Part shown: piece by piece, positions 1 through 7,478 of the stretch
How positions within the stretch are numbered: position 1 is the first letter of the stretch
How the letters are laid out: every line of letters starts with the position of its first letter
Origin: Prolixibacteraceae bacterium
Lineage (GTDB): Bacteria > Bacteroidota > Bacteroidia > Bacteroidales > Prolixibacteraceae
Direction of reading: 5' to 3'
Length of the DNA: 10,969 nt
NCBI GenBank assembly: GCA_017998095.1
Contig: JAGODU010000134.1
Location: 1 to 10,969, forward strand
Translations under genes and position numbers: made by a program
The notes under the pieces: model-generated
Database searches by the model: none
Seen by the model: only the letters and a program-made list of their open reading frames with translations
Told to the model about the DNA's origin: nothing

Positions 1-385
1 ACAGTACATAACAAAGTCAGGCCGGTTTATCCGTGCACATTCGTTGGACGAGTTGCCGCAAATATGGGATATATTCGTGGGCAACATGAGTGTTATCGGA
101 CCTCGTCCGGGACTTTGGAATCAGGATCTGTTGACAGCCGAGAGAGATAAGTACGGTGCAAATGACATCAAGCCGGGGCTGACCGGATGGGCTCAGATCA
201 ACGGGCGTGATGAACTGGAAATTCCGGTTAAAGCTAAATATGACGGCGAGTATGCGAATAATCTCGGATTGAAGATGGATATTAAGTGTTTCCTGGGAAG
301 CCTTCATGTGTTCGGTAAGGACGATAGCGTTGTAGAAGGTGGCACCGGGGAGATGAAGAAGCACGGGAGTGCGGCGGATAAATGA
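1..385 (+). CDS. Undecaprenyl-phosphate sugar phosphotransferase (priming transferase), 3' part
   Basis: This is the C-terminal 127 residues of a bacterial sugar transferase (PF02397; PglC/WcaJ catalytic domain). Such enzymes move a sugar-1-phosphate from a UDP-sugar to undecaprenyl phosphate at the inner face of the membrane, the first step of repeat-unit assembly. The frame is open from base 2, so the gene starts upstream of the window and the TTG at 44 is an internal Leu codon. Family hallmarks are visible in order: SLDELPQIW, then SVIGPRPGL, then KPGLTGWAQINGR. The N-terminal membrane anchor and the catalytic Asp-Glu region lie outside the window, so the donor sugar cannot be read. The tail is short and charged and ends at TGA 383-385, ten bases before the next gene's proposed start. 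GC is about 49% (88 of 180 at 61-240), clearly higher than in the middle of the locus. Confidence 0.93.
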   Translation, partial: QYITKSGRFIRAHSLDELPQIWDIFVGNMSVIGPRPGLWNQDLLTAERDKYGANDIKPGLTGWAQINGRDELEIPVKAKYDGEYANNLGLKMDIKCFLGSLHVFGKDDSVVEGGTGEMKKHGSAADK

Positions 386-398
386 GGAAATAAACTTG
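384..398 (+). promoter_or_regulatory. Ribosome binding site deciding a TTG start
   Basis: GAGGAA at 384-389 lies six bases before TTG 396-398 and overlaps the stop codon of the priming transferase. This favours the TTG over the in-frame GTG at 369, which lies inside the preceding gene. The overlap with the stop suggests translational coupling of the two genes. Confidence 0.6.
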
Positions 399-1268
399 AA
401 AAATATATTGATCACGGGAGCAGGTTCATTTGTTGGAACCACAGTACAGCGCCATTTAGAGACGTTTCCAGATAAATATAAAGTTGCAGTGGTTGGTACA
501 AAGAATGGCGAATGGAAAAAAGTAGATTTCTCACAATTCGATGTAGTCTACCATGTTGCTGGATTAGCTCACTCGGATGTTGGAAAGGTAACAGAAGAAG
601 TTAAGAAACTTTATTACGCGGTAAACTGCAATCTCGCCATTGATGTTGCGAAGAAGGCAAAGGCAGAAGGGGTGAAGCAGTATATCTTCATGTCATCTGC
701 GATTGTTTATGGTGATTCTGCGCCAATCGGAAAAGAGAAGACGATTGGCAGGGAAACACCGTACTCACCAGCAAACTTTTATGGTGATAGTAAGGTGCAG
801 GCGGAGAAGGGCTTGTTACCATTAACAGATGACAGCTTTAAGGTCGTAATCCTTCGTTGCCCGATGATTTACGGCAAAGAAGGCAAAGGGAACTTTCCAA
901 TCCTGGAGAAGATGGCACAAAAGATGCCGCTGTTCCCGAAAATCGAGAATAAGCGGTCAATGCTTTATGTTGGCAACCTTGCCGAATTTGTCCGGCTCAT
1001 GGTTGAGAATGAAGAAGAGGGCATATTCTGGCCTTGTAATCGTGAATGGAGCAATACAAGTGAACTGGTGAGGATTATCGCTGCTTGTCATGGGAAGAAA
1101 GTCAGGCTTGTGCCCGGATTCGGATGGGTGCTGAAAGGTTTGAGCCATGTTACTGGGTATGTTAATAAAGCATTCGGTAACTTGGCGTATGAGAGTGGAC
1201 TGGGAGATTATAAGACTGAGTATCGGTTGTATAGCTTGGCACAGAGTATAAAGGAGACGGAAGGGTAA
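396..1268 (+). CDS. NAD-dependent epimerase/dehydratase (extended SDR family)
   Basis: This is a 290-residue nucleotide-sugar epimerase, dehydratase or 4-ketoreductase of the extended short-chain dehydrogenase family. It starts with a Rossmann fold carrying GAGSFVG at residues 8-14. It keeps the SDR catalytic elements: Ser at 100-101 in FMSSAIVYG, and Tyr129 and Lys133 in FYGDSK. A GTG at 369 would add nine residues overlapping the previous gene. I prefer TTG 396 because GAGGAA (384-389) sits six bases upstream and the protein then opens with the family-typical LKNILITGAG. Its place between a priming transferase and a CapM/PglA-like glycosyltransferase suggests it makes or finishes the UDP-sugar used in the first steps, perhaps by reducing a 4-keto sugar. 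That substrate role is inference. It stops immediately before the ATG of the next gene. Confidence 0.88.
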   Translation: MKNILITGAGSFVGTTVQRHLETFPDKYKVAVVGTKNGEWKKVDFSQFDVVYHVAGLAHSDVGKVTEEVKKLYYAVNCNLAIDVAKKAKAEGVKQYIFMSSAIVYGDSAPIGKEKTIGRETPYSPANFYGDSKVQAEKGLLPLTDDSFKVVILRCPMIYGKEGKGNFPILEKMAQKMPLFPKIENKRSMLYVGNLAEFVRLMVENEEEGIFWPCNREWSNTSELVRIIAACHGKKVRLVPGFGWVLKGLSHVTGYVNKAFGNLAYESGLGDYKTEYRLYSLAQSIKETEG

Positions 1269-2354
1269 ATGGGGAAACGAATACTATTCTTGGTTAACCA
1301 CGATGTGGTAATCTACAACTTCCGCCTTGAAATTGTTGAGCGGTTTATAAAAGATGGTCATGAGGTACATATCAGTTCTCCTTATGGTGAACGTATAGAT
1401 GATTTGGTAAAAATAGGAGCAAAGTTCCATGAGATAAAGATGGAGCGCCATGGGATGAATCCAAGGGAAGAGCTAAGGATACTGGGCGAGTATAAAAAGC
1501 TCATGAAAAAAGTAAAGCCAAGTATATGTTTAGGATTCACTATCAAGCCAAACATCTATGGTGCGATTGCGTCTCGAAAGTACAATATTCCATTTGTGGC
1601 AAACATCACAGGTCTTGGTACTGCTGTCGAGAATCCGGGGCTCAGCCAAAAGATAAGTATCCTACTATACAAGTACGCATTTAAATCTGTTCAGCGTGTG
1701 TTCTTTCAGAACGAGGAGAATAAAAAATTTTTTGATGCTCATGGATTGGCAAAAGAGAAAGGTATGATCATTCCTGGTTCAGGAGTCAACCTGGAGCGGT
1801 ATCCATACAGAGAGTATCCGGAAGATGGGACAATTAAATTTGCCTTTATCAGCCGCATCATGAAGGAGAAGGGTATTGATCAGTATCTCGATGCTGCGGA
1901 AGCGATGAAAGGACGGAAAGTAGAATTTCATGTATGCGGCTTCTGTGAGCCAGAATATGATGGACGACTACAGGATGAAGATAAGAAGGGCGTTGTGCAA
2001 TACCATGGTATGATCCGGGATGTCACGGGCTTTATGGGTATGATGCATTGCATTATTCATCCAACTTACTATCCAGAAGGGTTGAGCAATGTATTGTTGG
2101 AGGCTTGCGCAACTGGCCGACCAATAATTACAACGGATAGATCCGGTTGCAGGGAAGTCGTTGATGATGGAATTAATGGATATATGATTCCGTGCCAAAG
2201 TAGTGAAGAACTTATAAAAGCAGTCGAGAAGTTCATCGCATTGCCCTTTGATGAGAAAAAGAAGATGGGTACTGAAGCGAGACATAAAGTTGAGCGTGAA
2301 TTTGATCGGCAGATTGTTGTTCAGAAGTATGTGGATGAAGTCAGAAAGGTATAA
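1269..2354 (+). CDS. Glycosyltransferase family 4, CapM/PglA-like
   Basis: This is a 361-residue retaining GT-B glycosyltransferase of family GT4, close in pattern to the CapM/PglA group that adds the second sugar to the lipid-linked primer on the cytoplasmic face. The N-terminal acceptor domain has the subgroup-typical GFTIKPNIYG (89-98) followed by ITGLGTAVEN (113-122). The C-terminal donor domain begins with FISRIMKEKGID (193-204). It carries an intact EX7E motif, with Glu270 and Glu278 in PEGLSNVLLEACATGRP. Length is normal for the family and there is no signal peptide. ATG 1269 directly abuts the stop of the epimerase gene (TAA 1266-1268), with AAGGAG at 1251-1256 as a possible but rather distant ribosome site. 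The tight link with the two upstream genes suggests the three act together at the start of assembly. GC near its end is about 39% (70 of 180 at 2161-2340). Confidence 0.92.
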   Translation: MGKRILFLVNHDVVIYNFRLEIVERFIKDGHEVHISSPYGERIDDLVKIGAKFHEIKMERHGMNPREELRILGEYKKLMKKVKPSICLGFTIKPNIYGAIASRKYNIPFVANITGLGTAVENPGLSQKISILLYKYAFKSVQRVFFQNEENKKFFDAHGLAKEKGMIIPGSGVNLERYPYREYPEDGTIKFAFISRIMKEKGIDQYLDAAEAMKGRKVEFHVCGFCEPEYDGRLQDEDKKGVVQYHGMIRDVTGFMGMMHCIIHPTYYPEGLSNVLLEACATGRPIITTDRSGCREVVDDGINGYMIPCQSSEELIKAVEKFIALPFDEKKKMGTEARHKVEREFDRQIVVQKYVDEVRKV

Positions 2355-2360
2355 CCCATT

Positions 2361-3257
2361 ATGGATTACAAGAGATTTCTAAAAAACAAACAACTTCGAA
2401 TTCAAATACTCCACTATTTGGAATGGATACCAGATAGGATTATGATAAAGCTTCAATTTAGAGTTCATAACGGAAAGACTCTTAACCTTAAAGACCCAAA
2501 ATCTTATACTGAAAAATTGCAATGGTACAAATTAAACTATCGCGATCCCATTATGACAACTTGTGTGGACAAATACTCTGTAAAAGAATATGTGGCACAA
2601 AAGTTGAATTCTACCGATTGTATTATTCCAACTATAGGACATTGGTTAAAAGCAGATGAGATTGATTTTAATATGCTTCCAAATAAATGCGTATTAAAAA
2701 CTACGAATGGAAGCGGAACTAACATTTTTTTTGATCGGGACAAAACTAGAAATTATGAAGCAATAAGACAACAGCTGGATGTCTGGTTAAATCAGGTTAA
2801 TAAAAGTGCCGGTCGAGAATGGGCGTATGATAATGTAAAACCTAGCATAATATGTGAGCCCGTTTTAGAAGCAACAGATCAAGCAGGAAAAGGTCTAGAT
2901 GATTATAAGTTTTTTTGCTTCAATGGGCATGTTGCCATGAAATGGGTAGATTATGATAGATTTGTCGATCACAAAAGAGTGCTTTTTGACGCACAAGGAA
3001 ATCGTCTAAATGTTTCATGTACGTATCCTAACCCGGAGAGTTTTGAATATCCAGAAGAAGCATTTAGAGTCTTACAGCCAATTGCAGAGAAACTAGCGGA
3101 AGGCTTTCCCCATGCTAGAATTGATTTATACTACACAAGCCATAAACCCTATTTTGGGGAGATAACATTTTATTCGGGATCTGGGTATGAATTGTTTAAC
3201 CCTGATAAATATGATTATGAACTTGGAAGGTATTTTGTATTGCCATCCAAAGAATAA
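2361..3257 (+). CDS. TupA-like ATP-grasp protein
   Basis: This 298-residue protein matches the TupA-like ATP-grasp family (PF14305), named for a Bacillus teichuronopeptide gene and common in capsule loci. ATP-grasp enzymes activate a carboxylate with ATP and join it to an amine or similar nucleophile. Here a likely job is attaching an amino acid or other group to the sugar repeat, which is inference. Visible elements are YTEKLQWYKL (49-58) and VDKYSVKEYV (69-78), both typical of the family, then the nucleotide-binding stretch VLKTTNGSGTN (111-121). DYKFFCFNGH follows at 181-190, and the C-terminal catalytic segment has HARIDLY and FGEITFYSGSG with Arg253, Asp255 and Glu268 as likely ligands. 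No membrane segment is seen. ATG 2361 has only a weak AGAAAGG (2343-2349) upstream. GC drops here (60 of 180 at 2401-2580). Confidence 0.87.
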   Translation: MDYKRFLKNKQLRIQILHYLEWIPDRIMIKLQFRVHNGKTLNLKDPKSYTEKLQWYKLNYRDPIMTTCVDKYSVKEYVAQKLNSTDCIIPTIGHWLKADEIDFNMLPNKCVLKTTNGSGTNIFFDRDKTRNYEAIRQQLDVWLNQVNKSAGREWAYDNVKPSIICEPVLEATDQAGKGLDDYKFFCFNGHVAMKWVDYDRFVDHKRVLFDAQGNRLNVSCTYPNPESFEYPEEAFRVLQPIAEKLAEGFPHARIDLYYTSHKPYFGEITFYSGSGYELFNPDKYDYELGRYFVLPSKE

Positions 3258-3275
3258 TGAGTAGGAGGGAAAAGA

Positions 3276-3826
3276 ATGATAGAAGCATTTATAGGGAGAG
3301 CTATGTTTGCAATTGACAAAGCACGTAATAAATTCATTAATGCATTCTATAAAAAAGAATTTGAAAAATGCGGGGATGATGTTTACATTGCAAGAAATTG
3401 TTCTTTTACACCCCATAATATAAGCATAGGAAATCATGTCTTTATTGGGGGGGTTGTGTTTTTCAAAGTGTGCACGGGAAGATTTCTGTTGGAAATCATG
3501 TGATGTTTGGCCCGTGTGTACATATTCATGGTGGGAACCATATTGTTAATGAAATTGGTATATATATGGATGAAGTACAAAAAGAACCAGGATCCGACGG
3601 AATTGTAATAATAGAAGATGATGTCTGGATTGGTGCAAATGCAATAATATTGTGCGGTGTCCATATTGGAAAAGGTTCAGTGATTGGAGCGGGTAGTATT
3701 GTCACCAAAGATGTACCACCATATTCTATCTCAGTAGGAAACCCTGCAAAAACGATTAAAATGCGTTTTACAGAGGAAGAAATTGATATTCACGAACGGA
3801 CATTAGAACAAAGAAACAGAGAATAG
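3276..3826 (+). pseudogene. Hexapeptide-repeat O-acetyltransferase, frameshifted in a G7 tract
   Basis: This is a left-handed beta-helix acyltransferase of the xenobiotic/maltose acetyltransferase type, probably acetylating a sugar of the repeat unit from acetyl-CoA. It begins at ATG 3276 behind a strong AGGAGG (3263-3268). The frame runs through [13 protein letters not shown] and then hits G7 at 3447-3453, drifts out of frame and stops at TGA 3501-3503. The other frame continues the family pattern: [20 protein letters not shown], then [20 protein letters not shown] and a typical SVGNPAK end, stopping at TAG 3824-3826. One extra G gives [13 protein letters not shown] and a continuous 183-residue protein of normal length. 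No other damage is visible. It may be truly inactive, phase-variable, or a homopolymer sequencing error. The early stop overlaps an ATG at 3503 (TGATG), so reinitiation could make a 107-residue C-terminal piece. Confidence 0.85.
3447..3453 (+). repeat. G7 homopolymer tract at the frameshift
   Basis: Seven consecutive G occur within the acetyltransferase reading frame in a sequence that is otherwise AT-rich. Eight G restores the frame with the family-expected spacing. Five G would also be in frame but would remove one residue from the turn. The tract lies in the beta-helix core, so any shift abolishes the normal enzyme. Confidence 0.9.
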
Positions 3827-3876
3827 TCTGATTGCCCAAACCTGTATGCTGTTCAATTAGATAGTATAAAAGCGCA

Positions 3877-3894
3877 GAGAGGAGATTAGGGTTG
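3877..3894 (+). promoter_or_regulatory. Ribosome binding site deciding a TTG start
   Basis: GAGAGGAG at 3877-3884 lies seven bases before TTG 3892-3894. It is the only well-placed site near the N-terminus of this glycosyltransferase, and no in-frame ATG is available nearby. Confidence 0.6.
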
Positions 3895-5091
3895 AAATCA
3901 AATTCTGGAGAAAACCGTGTAGCCAAAGAAAAGACTAATGGAAATAGTAAGTACATAATATTTTTTGGTCGATTTGAATTGCCAGATAAAAATGCGCTTG
4001 CACATAGGGTGCGATCAAATGCATATGCTCTTTCGTACTCTGGATATAAACCGATTCTTGTTGGATATGCAAGAGGAGAAGATGCCAATCAACATTATAT
4101 AGATGATAGATATATTCCGATTGAGTGTTATACGATAGAATACCCACGGACACAATATCTGTGGCTATTTGAAAATGGTGATGAAGTAATTAAAAGAATA
4201 ATTGTCGAGAAGGGCTCACAAAATATTAAAGCTATTGTTTTTAATGGGGTTGGATATCGAAATATAAAGCGCATTTTACAATTTTCCAGTCAATATAGCA
4301 TTCCATGTGTATATGATGTAGTTGACTGGTTTCCATATTCTTCTCGAACGTCTATTAGAGATAATGTAAAGAGGTTAGAAGATAATTTGATAAGGAGGAG
4401 GCTGCTGGGAAGGATTAAAAATTATATTTTTATTAGTTCATATTTAAATGACCTATATTTCCCAAAAGCTGAGCATAAAATCGTTATTCCATCATTAACA
4501 GCAAAAAAAGATAAAAGGTTTTCAGATCTACCACATTATGTAGCAAGGGATGAAATAACATATTGTTATGTTGGAAGTCCTGGGCTGAGAGGATCAAAAG
4601 AGAGACTGGATTGGTGTGTAGAAGCATTCATGAGTGTAGCGGCAGAATCATCAAAGCTGCTTATTTATGGAATAACAAAAGAAGAATATTTAGATTATTA
4701 TCATCAGATTGATGTTGACCAAAGGGTTATATTTATGGGTCGAAGACCAAATAGAGAATGTGTATTAGCAATTGCAGAAGCTGATTTCTTTGTTTTTGCT
4801 CGAGAAGATACCCAGGTATCTCGAGCAGGATTTCCTACAAAATTTTCTGAAAGTTTTGCGATTGGGACGCCTGTTATTACTACGCCTACAAGCGATCTGG
4901 GAAAATATATAATTGATGGTAAAAACGGTATTTTGTCAAAAGAGTGCACATATGATTCGTATCTGCAAGCATTTTCAAAATCCGCAAGTTGCTCAGTAGA
5001 AGATCGAAAATCCATGCGCATACTATCATCACCACTTGATGAAGAATGTTGGCGAATTCCTTTATCATCCTTTGTAAATAGTTTGAAATGA
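3892..5091 (+). CDS. Glycosyltransferase, divergent GT4-like
   Basis: This is a 399-residue GT-B type glycosyltransferase, expected to add one sugar to the lipid-linked repeat on the cytoplasmic side. No ATG lies near the N-terminus. TTG 3892 is chosen because GAGAGGAG ends at 3884, seven bases upstream. The first 20 residues are polar, then YIIFFGRFELPDKNALAHRV starts the fold. A YDVVDWFPYS segment sits at 141-150. The donor domain opens at YCYVGSPG (224-231) and has RAGFPTKFSESFAIGTPVIT at 311-330. That segment matches the GT4 EX7E region, but the first Glu is replaced: Glu320 is present and position 312 is Ala. This pattern occurs in some GT4 subgroups, so it need not mean loss of function. 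It follows the broken acetyltransferase by 65 bases in which I see no convincing promoter. The sugar and linkage are unknown. Confidence 0.82.
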   Translation: MKSNSGENRVAKEKTNGNSKYIIFFGRFELPDKNALAHRVRSNAYALSYSGYKPILVGYARGEDANQHYIDDRYIPIECYTIEYPRTQYLWLFENGDEVIKRIIVEKGSQNIKAIVFNGVGYRNIKRILQFSSQYSIPCVYDVVDWFPYSSRTSIRDNVKRLEDNLIRRRLLGRIKNYIFISSYLNDLYFPKAEHKIVIPSLTAKKDKRFSDLPHYVARDEITYCYVGSPGLRGSKERLDWCVEAFMSVAAESSKLLIYGITKEEYLDYYHQIDVDQRVIFMGRRPNRECVLAIAEADFFVFAREDTQVSRAGFPTKFSESFAIGTPVITTPTSDLGKYIIDGKNGILSKECTYDSYLQAFSKSASCSVEDRKSMRILSSPLDEECWRIPLSSFVNSLK

Positions 5092-5212
5092 TTCTTGAAT
5101 AATAACCGGTCGAATATATCATTGAGTCAGTTACTTATTATTCGATGGACTGAAAAAATAATTGATGAATATACTCTAATGATTCTAACATATAGGATTA
5201 GATGGAGGGTAA
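5092..5212 (+). other. Non-coding gap before the polymerase gene, with a 9-bp inverted repeat
   Basis: This 121-base AT-rich gap is the longest gene-free stretch in the window. GAATAATAA at 5097-5105 and TTATTATTC at 5135-5143 form a perfect 9-bp inverted repeat around a 29-base loop. The arms are almost all A/T and no T-run follows, so it does not look like an intrinsic terminator. It could be a chance dyad or a binding site. Confidence 0.4.
5146..5175 (+). promoter_or_regulatory. Candidate sigma-A-type promoter
   Basis: TGGACT (5146-5151, four of six matches to TTGACA) is followed after 18 bases by TATACT (5170-5175, five of six matches to TATAAT). A transcript would start near 5182, about 30 bases before the ATG at 5213. 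In AT-rich DNA such matches arise by chance, so this is a weak call supported mainly by its location in the largest gap. Confidence 0.28.
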
Positions 5213-6430
5213 ATGGAACTTAACAGAAACAATGATAATTTAAGAGATAGATTAAGACTTCGGTTTTCGGATGTTCTATTGCTATTGATATTCTGCATTA
5301 ATTTCATACCACAACTAAAGGAAATCGTTACGAGCACGGTTGTATTGATTGCTGAGATTGTGTGGATAATATTTATTGTACTAGAAGAAAAAAGAATAAA
5401 AACATGGTCAATTGCTCTGCTCATTTGGTTTGTAGTATGCTCGCTTATTACTTTATTAATGGGTAATTTAATGGTATTTAAGGTTCTTGTTTTTGAGTTC
5501 TTTAATCTACTATTTCCATTTGTTGCTGTTCAAGTTGTTGTTGAAAGAAATTATGACGATATAGATTTCTATATAAAAGCATGTATAGTACTGGCGGTTT
5601 TTTCTGTAGGTTATACTTATTTTCAAACACATGCAATGAGTCTTGCTAGCTTGTACTATAGAACTAGTGATTCTTATACAGCTGCGTACGTATCTGTAGT
5701 ATTGTTGCTCATTTTTCTATACATACTTTTCAATTCTAAAAGCTCTAAATTTGTAAGAATACTATACATTATAGTCATCGGTTTCTTGGTATTCTCAATA
5801 ATATTTTACAGTTTCTTTATTGGATTAATAGTATTTGCCATCAGCGCTAGTCTATTTATTATATTCATGAAGGCCAATTCTTTTTCAAAAAAACTATTGT
5901 ATTCTATACTACTGGTGTTGGGTGTGCTAATATTGGCATTTAATTTAGATAGTATATTACAAGGCCTTTATAATGCTACTGAAAATCATTACTATAAAGA
6001 AAAAATCTTTGATATTATGCTTGGATTAAGAGGAAGCAGTTTTGGGTATACAACTTCAGAACGTATGAATGTTTATTCTATTAGTCTCCAAACAATTAAA
6101 GAATCTCCTTTTATAGGCTGTTTTTGGAGATTGAACGATGAAAACATTAGGTCACTTATTAGCTACCATTCTTCTATATTTGATATGATTGCTATGTATG
6201 GTGTATTATTTGGAATCATCCCAATGTACTTTTTGATTTCACCTTTTAAAATAATAAAGAAATTCTCAACATCTGATCATGCATTAGTAGTTTCGATGAT
6301 GATTGCAGTTATCCTTATATTGCTTCTCGATAATATGGTTTCAGGAATCGGGATAGTTGCCTATTTTATGACATGGTGCATAATAATGAAGAGGCACTAC
6401 GACGAAGAATTAAGGAAGAATTATGAATAA
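5213..6430 (+). CDS. Wzy-like repeat-unit polymerase (O-antigen ligase/polymerase type)
   Basis: This is a 405-residue multispanning membrane protein with about 12 hydrophobic segments, roughly at residues 20-34, 40-57, 65-84, 88-110, 120-137, 155-174, 180-197, 199-218, 228-246, 325-345, 357-375 and 377-393. A long hydrophilic loop lies at about 247-324 and ends with SYHSSIFDMIAMYG (317-330). This resembles the H-S-S/W-x-D-x-x-A-x-Y-G motif often seen in Wzy polymerases. The topology and the nearby flippase support a polymerase that joins repeat units on the outer face of the membrane. Wzy proteins are poorly conserved, so the call rests on architecture, this motif and context. ATG 5213 follows GGAGGG by only a few bases, a short spacing. 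GC is about 30% (54 of 180 at 5221-5400), the lowest region I counted. Its end overlaps the next gene by eight bases. Confidence 0.83.
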   Translation: MELNRNNDNLRDRLRLRFSDVLLLLIFCINFIPQLKEIVTSTVVLIAEIVWIIFIVLEEKRIKTWSIALLIWFVVCSLITLLMGNLMVFKVLVFEFFNLLFPFVAVQVVVERNYDDIDFYIKACIVLAVFSVGYTYFQTHAMSLASLYYRTSDSYTAAYVSVVLLLIFLYILFNSKSSKFVRILYIIVIGFLVFSIIFYSFFIGLIVFAISASLFIIFMKANSFSKKLLYSILLVLGVLILAFNLDSILQGLYNATENHYYKEKIFDIMLGLRGSSFGYTTSERMNVYSISLQTIKESPFIGCFWRLNDENIRSLISYHSSIFDMIAMYGVLFGIIPMYFLISPFKIIKKFSTSDHALVVSMMIAVILILLLDNMVSGIGIVAYFMTWCIIMKRHYDEELRKNYE

Positions 6431-7478
6431 GATTATGATGATCCTTTCATCCGCTAAGGTGGGAGGTCCATATGTATCACATAAAAGAATCATGGAAAGT
6501 TACTTGAGTAACAAGTATTATTTCGTTCCTTTTTATAAGCCTAGAATAAGACAAATAATGACGAGGAAATTTTTCCGTGATTTCAAGCTGACTATTAAGG
6601 AAGAAAAACCAGATTGCATTCAAATACCTGGATTGCAAATTGATGCGTTCTTTTTGTTACTCTATATAAGAATAATAGACAAAACGATTCCCACTGTCTT
6701 GGTTGTTCATGGAAGCGTTACAGAATCAATGCGAAAAGACTTTTTAACTCGAGTTGTTGGAGTTGCAATGGAGAAATGGAGTTTGAAAAGAGCCACCATT
6801 ACCTATGGTGTTAGCGACTATGTGGGAAATCTATCTATTGTAAAACGACATTGTTCTAATTATGCTGGCACAATATATAATCTTCCATTTTGTAATACCA
6901 ATGGTTTAGTTGATGTGGATGCACTTAGAAGGAAACTTGGTATTAGTCCGGACTCCTTTGTTGTAGTTTCCACAGGGCGTATTACTCAGGAAAAGGGATA
7001 TGACAATCTGTTACAGGTTATGGATAATTTAAAATTGCATGAAGATATAAGGTTTCTTATAGTAGGCGATGGCCCATATTTACCAATCATTAAAAAGAAA
7101 AAACTTGAGAATGTTATTTGCACTGGACAGGTTGACGATGTATCGCAATTTCTAGCTATATCAAATCTATTTGTTATTCTGACAAAGCATGAGACATTGT
7201 GTAATTCCATAATTGAGGCAGGAATGTTCAAATTACCATGTATTGCGACAAGGGTTGGAGGTATTCCGGAGATTATTACTGAAGGATGCGGTAGTTTAGT
7301 TGAGGTTAATTCGATTACTGAAACAGAGAAAGAAATACTTAGATATAAGGACAGTACTTACTTGTGTGAAGAAATGGGTGAAAACCTTCAAAAGCGAATT
7401 GATACTGTTTTCTCAGAGCGACGCAATATGGAAAAACTGGATAATATCTATAACAAAGTATTAGGAGACCAGCTATGA
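6423..7478 (+). CDS. Glycosyltransferase family 4
   Basis: This is a 351-residue GT-B retaining glycosyltransferase that adds one sugar of the repeat unit. The N-terminus MNKIMMILSSAKVGGP resembles the glycine-containing opening loop of GT4 enzymes. VVHGSVTESMRKD (94-106) follows in the acceptor domain. The donor domain starts at VSTGRITQEKGYDNLL (182-197), has FLIVGDGPY (211-219), and carries an intact EX7E motif with Glu257 and Glu265 in HETLCNSIIEAGMFKLP. VGGIPEII follows at 278-285, a common donor-binding segment. Length is normal for the family. ATG 6423 lies inside the polymerase gene with AAGGA (6412-6416) six bases upstream, so translation is probably coupled to the polymerase. Its own stop overlaps the next gene's start. 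The sugar added cannot be told from sequence. Confidence 0.9.
   Translation: MNKIMMILSSAKVGGPYVSHKRIMESYLSNKYYFVPFYKPRIRQIMTRKFFRDFKLTIKEEKPDCIQIPGLQIDAFFLLLYIRIIDKTIPTVLVVHGSVTESMRKDFLTRVVGVAMEKWSLKRATITYGVSDYVGNLSIVKRHCSNYAGTIYNLPFCNTNGLVDVDALRRKLGISPDSFVVVSTGRITQEKGYDNLLQVMDNLKLHEDIRFLIVGDGPYLPIIKKKKLENVICTGQVDDVSQFLAISNLFVILTKHETLCNSIIEAGMFKLPCIATRVGGIPEIITEGCGSLVEVNSITETEKEILRYKDSTYLCEEMGENLQKRIDTVFSERRNMEKLDNIYNKVLGDQL

Noticed and set aside
17..442. Long open frame on the minus strand opposite the priming transferase
   Set aside because: It is antisense to a clearly conserved catalytic domain, has no recognisable family features, and fits a shadow of the real gene.
2725..2732. T8 tract in the ATP-grasp gene as a second phase-variation site
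   Set aside because: The frame is intact (Ile-Phe-Phe-Asp) and T runs of this size are common in AT-rich DNA.
3827..3891. TATAAA at 3865-3870 as a -10 box before the TTG-start glycosyltransferase
   Set aside because: No -35 match lies at a proper distance, and the implied transcript start would fall almost on the ribosome site.
5097..5143. Inverted repeat as a transcription terminator
   Set aside because: The arms are nearly pure A/T, the loop is 29 bases, and no T-run follows.
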